Part shown: positions 1-5,293 of the stretch, one piece after another | How positions within the stretch are numbered: the stretch's first letter is position 1 | How the letters are laid out: every line of letters starts with the position of its first letter | Source: Victivallales bacterium | Lineage (GTDB): Bacteria; Verrucomicrobiota; Lentisphaeria; Oligosphaerales; Oligosphaeraceae | Assembly: GCA_017963875.1 (NCBI GenBank) | Contig: JAGCTA010000007.1 | Coordinates: 1-6,205, forward strand | DNA: 6,205 bases | Direction: 5' to 3' | Notes under the pieces: generated by a model | The model's input: the letters and a program-made list of their open reading frames with translations, nothing else | What the model was told of the DNA's origin: nothing | Database searches by the model: none | Translations under genes and position numbers: made by a program

Positions 1-278
1 CTGTCGGTCAGTACATGGCCTGGGTCGGCACGTATGACGACATCCGCAACTGCGCGCCAGGTCAATTCCGCATCCACTTGCTGAAGCACTGGGCAGGCGA
101 ATGGGACGGCATCCAGACAGGCAATGGCGACACAGGGTATTCAGGAGTCGAACTCCTCCCCGATGGCAGCATCCTCTGCACGACATACGTCCACTACAGG
201 CCAGACAGCAATCTCTCGTCCGTCGTCTGCACACGTTTCACCATGGAGGAAATAGATAAACTTGCCAAGCAGGCTTGA
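1..278 (+). CDS. Sialidase-like (BNR/beta-propeller) protein, C-terminal fragment
   Basis: The frame is open from the first complete codon at position 3 to the TGA at 276-278, so the gene starts outside the window. About 92 C-terminal residues are visible. The stretch GDTGYSGVELLPDGSILCTT (a Gly-Tyr-Ser/Thr-Gly, then Leu-Pro-Asp-Gly-Ser turn) followed by a Tyr-His-Tyr strand and SSVVCTRFTMEEIDKL is the typical last blade and end of sialidase-family six-bladed propellers seen in PVC and Bacteroidota genomes. Such proteins are usually exported and act on glycans, but many annotated exo-alpha-sialidases in this family have no proven sialidase activity. The catalytic Asp, Tyr/Glu pair and arginine triad would lie mostly upstream and cannot be checked. 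It could instead be a non-enzymatic propeller or another glycoside hydrolase with a similar fold. The family call is moderately secure and the substrate is open. Confidence 0.62.
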   Translation, partial: VGQYMAWVGTYDDIRNCAPGQFRIHLLKHWAGEWDGIQTGNGDTGYSGVELLPDGSILCTTYVHYRPDSNLSSVVCTRFTMEEIDKLAKQA

Positions 279-296
279 CAAGAGTGTCACTTTTTT
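276..296 (+). terminator. Weak intrinsic terminator candidate
   Basis: TGACA (276-280) can pair with TGTCA (285-289) around an AGAG loop, followed by C and six T residues (291-296). The stem is only 5 bp and overlaps the stop codon of the sialidase-like gene, so it is weak by itself. Its position immediately after the gene and the T run favour a terminator or attenuator. A longer transcript into the next gene remains possible. Confidence 0.3.
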
Positions 297-329
297 CCCG
301 ACGCAATCAAACTACAAGGAACCACAGCA

Positions 330-848
330 ATGAAAAAGACACTTCTCTCCCTTCTCTGCCTTGGAATGCTTGTATTCAGCGGATGCAAGACCATTTCCAG
401 CAAAGAGACCAACAATGTCAACCCATCTAAGGAGGCTCTTATGTCAATTCAGACCACGTACAAATTCATCAAGGAAGCGCAAACCTACTATATTGCGACA
501 GTTGACAAGGACCAGCCACGAGTCCGTCCCTTCGGCACCATCCATATCTTCGAGAACAAACTCTACATCCAGACAGGCCGTTCAAAGAATGTTGCCAAGC
601 AGTTGATTGCCAACGGCAAGGTGGAAATCTGCGCAATGAAGGACAAAGAATGGATTCGCGTCTCAGGCGTTCTCGTCGATGACAACCGTCGTGAAGCCAA
701 GGCCTCCATGCTGGAGGAATATGCGTCTTTGAAGAAAATCGGCTATTCGGAGGATGACCCGAACACAATGGTACTCTACTTCAAGCCTGGCACAGTCACC
801 TCGACCATTTACTCCTTCGGAAAACCACCCGTTGAAATGAAGTTCTGA
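330..848 (+). CDS. PNPOx-like FMN-binding protein with lipoprotein-type leader
   Basis: This is a pyridoxamine 5'-phosphate oxidase-like split-barrel protein. The domain spans about residues 39-172: YYIATVDKDQPRVRPFG (53-69), a strand with QTGRSKNVAKQLIANGKVEIC (81-101) and EWIRVSG (107-113). This small family of about 135 residues normally binds FMN or a related flavin in the cytoplasm; the individual substrates are mostly unknown and it is not the vitamin B6 enzyme PdxH. Residues 1-19 form a classic export leader: KK, a hydrophobic run, then FSGC with Cys19 as a lipidation candidate (Phe at -3 is tolerated but not ideal). The start at 330 has an AAGGA at 316-320. A second in-frame ATG at 441 (Met38) has a stronger SD and would give exactly the usual family length without the leader. 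The product may therefore be a lipoprotein, a cytosolic protein or both. It stands alone between a possible terminator and a hairpin repeat. Confidence 0.85.
   Translation: MKKTLLSLLCLGMLVFSGCKTISSKETNNVNPSKEALMSIQTTYKFIKEAQTYYIATVDKDQPRVRPFGTIHIFENKLYIQTGRSKNVAKQLIANGKVEICAMKDKEWIRVSGVLVDDNRREAKASMLEEYASLKKIGYSEDDPNTMVLYFKPGTVTSTIYSFGKPPVEMKF
429..443 (+). promoter_or_regulatory. Strong internal ribosome binding site and alternative start (Met38)
   Basis: AAGGAGG at 429-435 lies 5 bases before an in-frame ATG at 441-443, inside the PNPOx-like gene. It is closer to the anti-SD consensus than the site serving the upstream start at 330. Starting here yields a leaderless protein of about 135 residues that begins just before the conserved fold. 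The sequence also encodes Lys-Glu-Ala in the long form, so it may be fortuitous. Confidence 0.5.
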
Positions 849-866
849 GACAGGACAACGGCAGCC

Positions 867-989
867 CCGCTAAAACTCCTGATAATGGGACAAATGGGAC
901 AAAGAAAATCAATCCTATAGATCCTATAGCTCTCATAGGTCTCATAAGTCCCACAGGTCCCAAGAGGCCTAATTCAGAAGTTTTAGCGG
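867..989. repeat. Large imperfect inverted repeat (hairpin) in the 849-1025 gap
   Basis: The outer arms 867-883 and 973-989 pair at 15 of 17 positions (core CCGCTAAAACT). A second nested pair, 886-900 with 948-962, matches at 12 of 15 positions (TGGGAC twice in each arm). The whole could fold into one long interrupted stem in DNA or RNA. There is no T run after it, so it is not a canonical intrinsic terminator. It fills most of the 177-bp gap between the PNPOx-like gene and the SGNH hydrolase, where no coding frame looks real. It might be a dispersed REP/MITE-like element, a transcript-stabilising structure or a protein-binding site. Confidence 0.7.
886..966 (+). repeat. 9-bp-period degenerate tandem array inside the hairpin
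   Basis: Read in steps of nine from 886, the sequence gives two identical units TGGGACAAA (886, 895), one diverged unit (904), then six related units starting TCC or TCT. Examples are TCCTATAGA (913), TCTCATAGG (931) and TCCCACAGG (949). Phase is kept over all nine units. The later units approximate the reverse complement of the first ones (TCCCA against TGGGA), which builds the inner stem. Both the periodicity and the drift from TATAG to CACAG are directly visible. Confidence 0.75.
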
Positions 990-1025
990 CCTAGTAAGAG
1001 TAGTGACATATCTTCTCAAAACGCC

Positions 1026-1823
1026 ATGGACATCAAGTACTGGAAAATCATCTGCTCATTTTTCCTAATCTGTGCTTCAGTCGCATTTTGTGAATCCATG
1101 AAAAACGAATCATCCATAATCAGAACCAATGCAATCTCAAATGTGGATTTCCGTGACTTCACGCCTGAAAAAACCGAGCCAAGCAAAGAAGCCGTAGATT
1201 GGACAATATCCTACGCGTTCAACACGCAAGACACAAAAGCCCCTCGCGTTCTGCTCATCGGAGACTCCATCTGCAACGGCTACCAGCCCGAATTGCGAAA
1301 ACTACTAGCAAATAAGGTGAATGTGAGTTTTTGGGCAAGCAGTTTCTGCATCTCCAATCCGCAGTATATGGAAATGCTAGACGTTGTTCTGAATGGCCCC
1401 AAGCCGCAACTTGTCCTACTCAATAATGGTCTGCATACACCGCCTGACGAGGATTTCGCCACCTGGAAAGCAGCATACAGCAAGGTGATTGCATTTGTGC
1501 ATGCAAAATTGCCATCCACCCCGATTCTCATCGTCAACAGTACACCATTGAAAGAAGACAGCCGCGGATACGTCGATGGCATCAACAAAGCCACAGCCGA
1601 AGTCGCGGCATTGGAATCCCTTGAACTGCTTGACATCCATAGTCTATGCGCTTCATGGGACCGTGAGGCGCTTTGGTCGGACAAATACCACTTCAAGCCA
1701 GAGGGAAAGGTGCTCCAGGCGAAATTTCTTTCCAACGCAATTCTTCGTAACCTTCCAGCGTCATTACCTCATGCCTCGGCGCAACAGCAATCCGCCACTG
1801 GCCCAGATGGTCCCATCAAATAA
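1026..1823 (+). CDS. Exported SGNH/GDSL-type hydrolase
   Basis: This 265-residue protein has a signal peptide (residues 1 to about 20: Lys4 and Lys7, then a hydrophobic core ending ASVAFC). The SGNH fold begins at RVLLIGDSICNGY (74-86), with Ser81 as the expected nucleophile. NNGLH (133-137) replaces the usual GxND of block III. DKYHFKPEG (219-227) carries the Asp219/His222 catalytic pair. The NNGLH variant is common in PVC and Bacteroidota SGNH proteins found near glycan-degrading enzymes, where esterase or deacetylase roles are assumed. A 20-residue Gln/Ser/Pro-rich tail follows the domain. The start at 1026 lacks a recognisable SD but is preferred because it includes the leader; Met25 would remove it. 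The M20 gene follows after 23 bp in the same direction, suggesting one transcript. The fold call is firm; the substrate (acetylated sugar or other ester) is unknown. Confidence 0.87.
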   Translation: MDIKYWKIICSFFLICASVAFCESMKNESSIIRTNAISNVDFRDFTPEKTEPSKEAVDWTISYAFNTQDTKAPRVLLIGDSICNGYQPELRKLLANKVNVSFWASSFCISNPQYMEMLDVVLNGPKPQLVLLNNGLHTPPDEDFATWKAAYSKVIAFVHAKLPSTPILIVNSTPLKEDSRGYVDGINKATAEVAALESLELLDIHSLCASWDREALWSDKYHFKPEGKVLQAKFLSNAILRNLPASLPHASAQQQSATGPDGPIK

Positions 1824-1846
1824 CCGTATCACAATTCATACTACCA

Positions 1847-3025
1847 ATGACATCCATTCAAGAGTATTTCAAGATTGCTGACGAACAGCGGAACGAATTC
1901 CGCGATATCGCTTTGTTCATCCACAGCCATCCCGAACTCGGCTTCCAGGAAAAACTGGCCTCGGCTAGGCTTGCGGAATTTCTGCGCAAAAATGGCTTCG
2001 CTGTCGAAATCCCTGTAGGCGGCTATGATACCGCCATCCGTGCGACGGCAAACTGCAACAACGCCGCAGACGCTCCGCTTGTGTGCGTTATCGGAGAATA
2101 CGACGCGTTAGAAATCCTCGGTCACGGTTGTGGTCACAACCTTATTGCAACAGCGGCAATCGCCGCCGCATGGACGGCAAAATCATACGCGGAACGTAAT
2201 GGAATTCCGCTGAACCTCTGCTTTATGGGGACCCCCGCCGAAGAACAGTTTGGCGGCAAGGCAAAACTTATCCAAGCAGGAGCCTTTGAGAATGTTCAAC
2301 TCGCAATCATGGCGCACGGCAGCGGATGCACAGAAACCGATGAAGGAGCCCTCGGCGCCGCAAAAGCGTTCATCACCTTCCATGGGAAAGCATCCCATGC
2401 GGCACAGGCACCAGAAAAAGGCATCAACGCACTGGATGCTATGATGTTCTTCTATCAACATATCTACCAGTGGAAAGCGACAATTTCGCCACGCGAGCGC
2501 GTCCATGGAATCATCACAAACGGCGGACAGGCCGCAAATATCATTCCAGACCTCACGCAGGCGTTCTTCTATGTCCGTTCACCTGAACTTGAACGCCTAG
2601 GCATACTAAAAAAACAACTAGAGGAGTCTGTTCGTTACGGTGCGGAAAAGGTCGGAGCCACTTTCGAGATCGATTGGCACACGCAAGACGACCCAGTCAA
2701 GGTAAATGCGCCCTTGAATGAACGCTATGCCTTGTATTGGCATGAAGCGGGCAAAGACATCATCCGCAACACGGGCAAGGAATGCAGAGCATCCACGGAC
2801 ATGGGAAATGTCACACAGATTATCCCAGGCGCTCAGTTTCGCTTCTCCGTCAATCATGAAAGTGCCTGCCCGCTGCATTCCGTCGAATTCCGTGAAGCGG
2901 CGGCGACTGACTGGGCAATCGACTCCGCCATCCATACGGGTGCCATCATGGCACGGATTCTCATAGACTTTACAGTTGACGAGAAATTCAGAAACAGCGT
3001 ACGTGCCGCATGGAATGAGGCATAA
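1847..3025 (+). CDS. M20-family amidohydrolase (AbgB/PM20D2-like)
   Basis: This 392-residue metal-dependent amidohydrolase has the normal length for family M20D, which cleaves N-acyl amino acids, p-aminobenzoyl-glutamate, dipeptides or related amides. Visible landmarks are HSHPELGFQE (26-35), EYDAL (84-88), GHGCGHN (92-98; Cys95 and His97 as metal ligands), the PAEE pair (130-133; Glu132/Glu133 as general base and ligand), His157, the dimerisation ('lid') domain from about 168 to 280 with GKASHAAQAPEKGINALDA, STDMGNVT (316-323) and CPLHS (341-345; His344 as the last ligand). The STDMGNV segment is closest to the AbgB/PM20D2 branch rather than to ArgE or DapE. No signal peptide is seen, so it is cytosolic. 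No SD precedes the ATG; proximity to the SGNH gene suggests translational coupling or leader-independent initiation. The true substrate cannot be read from the sequence. Confidence 0.92.
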   Translation: MTSIQEYFKIADEQRNEFRDIALFIHSHPELGFQEKLASARLAEFLRKNGFAVEIPVGGYDTAIRATANCNNAADAPLVCVIGEYDALEILGHGCGHNLIATAAIAAAWTAKSYAERNGIPLNLCFMGTPAEEQFGGKAKLIQAGAFENVQLAIMAHGSGCTETDEGALGAAKAFITFHGKASHAAQAPEKGINALDAMMFFYQHIYQWKATISPRERVHGIITNGGQAANIIPDLTQAFFYVRSPELERLGILKKQLEESVRYGAEKVGATFEIDWHTQDDPVKVNAPLNERYALYWHEAGKDIIRNTGKECRASTDMGNVTQIIPGAQFRFSVNHESACPLHSVEFREAAATDWAIDSAIHTGAIMARILIDFTVDEKFRNSVRAAWNEA

Positions 3026-3095
3026 ACATTCAAAGGCATCGCTCTTTTCACGCGTGCGAGGATTCGACCTTCTTCGATGGCATTAGCCGCATAAT
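3026..3095. other. Convergent intergenic gap
   Basis: The 70 bp between the stops of the plus-strand M20 gene and the minus-strand aldolase gene show neither a strong GC hairpin nor a T run in either direction. Termination here, if it occurs, is not by an obvious intrinsic signal. No coding frame or repeat is supported. Confidence 0.5.
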
Positions 3096-4391
3096 CTACG
3101 GAATCAATTTAAAGGCTTTGACCAGATCGTTGATTTGCGTCTGTGTGATTGGCTTCATGCCACCCAGATTACGTGCGTAAATCGTTGCTTTGGCACTATA
3201 TTCCGCGACTTCCATGCGATCAAACGCCTCCAGCACCGTCTTGCCGCTTGACAGGATGCAATCATTCTCAATGATAATGATTGGATAGCGTGGCGAGATG
3301 ACTTTGGTGACCTCATCGACATTGCGGAAATGCGTTCCATACGGGAAACTGGGCATTTCGCGCAGCAGGATGTAACTTTCAGGAATGACACGTGGATCGA
3401 ATTTCTCATGCGAGACTGCATACGCCATCAAATTCGGCGGATTGGCAATCAGAAGCGAGTTGAGTTCAGGCTGTGCGTCGAAAATCGCCTTGAAGAACCA
3501 TGCGCCACGGCTGATGTTCTTCCCCGCCTCATAGCAATGCCCTTTGACCAAAACAAGGTCTTCCGCACGAATTGTACCACGGTCGATGTCACGGGGGGTA
3601 ATAAGAAAACTGTCATGGTCAATGCGAACCCCCAGCGTGCCCTCCGTGCTTGTGAACAACTGCTGGCGGTAGGCACGGCGAATCAGCGCAGTCATCTGAT
3701 ATCGCAACTCCATTTCCTCACTCGTATGGCTTTCAGGCGTGAAGGGGACAAACTGGAAATTGCGATCCAAGTTACTGAATTCCAAATCCGTATCCGAAAG
3801 ATATTTCGGCTCGCCAATACGGAAAGCACCATTGATTAGCCTCGCGCAGAAATCCAATGTCTCAAAGCGCTGGAATGCGTGAAGAAGCGTCGTCCCAGCG
3901 CAACAGGCCCCGTGGTTCTCCAACAGAATCGTGCTATGCCCCTCGGCAAACGCCGCCCCTACATTTTTTCCAAGTGCCTCGCTGCCAGGGACTTCATACG
4001 GTGCATAGCCGACAGTGCCGCAAATGGTCTTCGCAGTCGGAAATACTTGCGTATTCGGTATTTTCCCCGCGACGCTGAACGACACCAACATCGGTGGATG
4101 CGCATGTAGAATCGCCTTCACATCTGGCCGCATCTTATAAATCGACCGATGGAAAGGAAATTCGCTTGATGGACGATGAGGCCCGATGATCGAGCCGTCT
4201 TCTTTGACACAAATGATATCCTCCCGCCGCAATGTCCCCTTGTCTATCCCCGCAGGGCTAATCCACATGTCGCCGCTTGAATCCAGGATAGACAGATTGC
4301 CGCCGCTGGTGGTCGTCATGCCATACCCATAAATGCGCTTCATAATCTCGACGATTTGGTCGCGCGGATGTTCGTAATTGAATGCTTCCAT
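3096..4391 (-). CDS. Tandem class II aldolase/adducin protein, second domain without zinc site
   Basis: The 431 residues hold two copies of the class II aldolase/adducin fold, whose members (fuculose-, rhamnulose- and ribulose-phosphate enzymes) use a Zn ion for retro-aldol cleavage or epimerisation of sugar phosphates. Domain 1 (about 8-200) is intact: TTSGGNLS (27-34) for the phosphate loop, Glu77 in PSSEFPFH, His96 and His98 in LHAHPP, and His160 in ENHG. Domain 2 (about 226-425) keeps the frame of the fold (ISPAGIDKGTLRREDI in domain 1 against ITPRDIDRGTIRAEDL here). The equivalent positions, however, are Gly296, Ile315, Asn317 and Asp377, so it should not bind zinc in the usual way. It is the second gene of a minus-strand operon, 17 bp after the isomerase-like gene. 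AGGAGA (4405-4410) overlaps that gene's stop and lies 13 bases from the ATG, a long spacing. It is probably cytosolic; the sugar substrate is unknown. Confidence 0.9.
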   Translation of the reverse strand: MEAFNYEHPRDQIVEIMKRIYGYGMTTTSGGNLSILDSSGDMWISPAGIDKGTLRREDIICVKEDGSIIGPHRPSSEFPFHRSIYKMRPDVKAILHAHPPMLVSFSVAGKIPNTQVFPTAKTICGTVGYAPYEVPGSEALGKNVGAAFAEGHSTILLENHGACCAGTTLLHAFQRFETLDFCARLINGAFRIGEPKYLSDTDLEFSNLDRNFQFVPFTPESHTSEEMELRYQMTALIRRAYRQQLFTSTEGTLGVRIDHDSFLITPRDIDRGTIRAEDLVLVKGHCYEAGKNISRGAWFFKAIFDAQPELNSLLIANPPNLMAYAVSHEKFDPRVIPESYILLREMPSFPYGTHFRNVDEVTKVISPRYPIIIIENDCILSSGKTVLEAFDRMEVAEYSAKATIYARNLGGMKPITQTQINDLVKAFKLIP

Positions 4392-4408
4392 GTTTAAATC
4401 AATGTCTC

Positions 4409-5212
4409 CTATTTTCTTTCTGAGACGATTTCAGCCACCGTCGCAATGCTCTTTTCCCAGTTGGAATCGAAACCACCTTCTGGCTCAAAGGAAAGCCATC
4501 CGTCATAGCCGACTTCCAGCAATCGGTCACGGATGAACCGATAATCTGGATGCCCCTCACCTGTCGGGCAGTATTTATACGGTCGTGGAAATCCCACAGG
4601 AGCCACGACATGCGACTTGACGTGGACATGTGCCACGCTTCTGCGAAGTTTCAGTATTGCGGTATGAGGCTCATCGCCGCAGGTGATGAAGTTTCCCCCG
4701 TCAAAAGTAATGCGCATATTCGGCATGGCGATTTCCCGCAGTGCCCGCACCAGCGAATCGCCGCTGTTGCACATTTTTCCTGCGTTTTCGATGCTGAAAA
4801 GCACACCCGCGTCATTGGCAATCGCAGCGGCCTGGCGCAGGCCATCCATATATCGCCGAAAAGCATCCTCACCCTGGTTGGAATGCTGTGCGCCATGACT
4901 GAAGAGATGCTTGACTCCCAGTTCGCCACAGGCATCAATGCCATACTTGACCATGTCCAATGACTCAGAGCGGACTTTCGGGTCTGGCGACACAAGGTCC
5001 GTCGGAATGCAGAACACCGTAGGAGCCAGCCCCAAATCTTTAAGAATGACCCCTATTGACTTAGGCGTCTCATTCACCTTGATAAGCATGACATGAAACA
5101 CATCGACGCCCTTCAGCCCGAGTTTTTTCCATTCAGCAAGTTTTTGTCTCCAATTCCACGGCTGTCCATCTGGACCGCGATCATTCATCAGCATTACACC
5201 GCATTTAATCAT
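4409..5212 (-). CDS. Sugar phosphate isomerase/epimerase-like TIM barrel protein
   Basis: This 267-residue member of the xylose isomerase-like/AP endonuclease 2 TIM-barrel superfamily acts on sugars, inositols or hydroxy-acids by metal-assisted isomerisation, epimerisation or dehydration. The four metal ligands are recognisable at strand ends: Glu142 (SIENAG), Asp171 (TFDGGNF), a His of HVHVKS (195-200) and Glu243 (SFEPEGG). GEGHPDY (218-224) is the conserved loop preceding the last ligand. The ATG at 5212 has a strong SD (GAGGTG, 5217-5222 on the plus strand, 4 bases away). It is the first gene of the minus-strand operon, with the tandem aldolase next, which suggests it prepares the substrate for aldol cleavage. 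The family covers many reactions (tagatose/psicose epimerase, inosose dehydratase or isomerase, hydroxypyruvate isomerase), and the exact one is not decided by the sequence. No export signal is present. Confidence 0.88.
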   Translation of the reverse strand: MIKCGVMLMNDRGPDGQPWNWRQKLAEWKKLGLKGVDVFHVMLIKVNETPKSIGVILKDLGLAPTVFCIPTDLVSPDPKVRSESLDMVKYGIDACGELGVKHLFSHGAQHSNQGEDAFRRYMDGLRQAAAIANDAGVLFSIENAGKMCNSGDSLVRALREIAMPNMRITFDGGNFITCGDEPHTAILKLRRSVAHVHVKSHVVAPVGFPRPYKYCPTGEGHPDYRFIRDRLLEVGYDGWLSFEPEGGFDSNWEKSIATVAEIVSERK

Positions 5213-5293
5213 TTCTCACCTCTTTAATAATCGGCAGAACAGTATATATTGAAATGAATTGTTTTTAATATAAACACAAACAGGAAAACTGCA
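5213..5293. promoter_or_regulatory. Divergent AT-rich promoter region
   Basis: These 81 bp separate the minus-strand isomerase/aldolase operon from the plus-strand PHP gene and must hold both promoters. For the minus strand, TATACT (5241-5246 on plus) with TTAAAA (5263-5268) at a 16-bp spacing is a fair -10/-35 pair. For the plus strand, TATAAA at 5269-5274 could serve as a -10 but no convincing -35 is seen. TATATT (5245-5250) and AATATA (5267-5272) are inverted copies around a 16-bp spacer and could form an operator. A shared regulator is likely but not shown. Confidence 0.5.
5241..5268 (-). promoter_or_regulatory. Candidate promoter of the isomerase/aldolase operon
   Basis: On the minus strand TTAAAA (4 of 6 to the -35 consensus) is followed after 16 bases by TATACT (5 of 6 to the -10). 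A start near 5234 would give a 5' leader of only about 20 bases ending in the strong SD of the isomerase-like gene. PVC bacteria may use slightly different consensus sequences, so this is a guess from the common sigma-70 pattern. Confidence 0.35.

Noticed and set aside
469..768. 99-codon minus-strand open frame inside the PNPOx-like gene
   Set aside because: Rich in Arg, Cys and Ser with no family motif; it is the antisense shadow of a gene with clear conserved motifs.
886..966. CRISPR array
   Set aside because: The period is 9 bp with no spacers and the units are degenerate; there are no cas genes nearby.
867..989. Classical intrinsic terminator
   Set aside because: The arms are long, interrupted and widely separated, and no T run follows 989.
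426..1190. Shared PSKEA pentapeptide after the leaders of the PNPOx-like and SGNH proteins
   Set aside because: The codons differ throughout (only the amino acids match) and the flanks are unrelated, so it is probably chance.
1280..1735. 151-codon minus-strand open frame opposite the SGNH hydrolase
   Set aside because: Lies wholly within a gene with intact catalytic blocks and has no plausible motif or SD; antisense shadow.
3330..3839. 169-codon plus-strand open frame opposite the aldolase
   Set aside because: The minus-strand frame is a full tandem aldolase; the plus-strand product has no recognisable fold signature.
4550..4963. 137-codon plus-strand open frame opposite the isomerase-like gene
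   Set aside because: Contained in a gene with all four metal-ligand motifs; antisense shadow.
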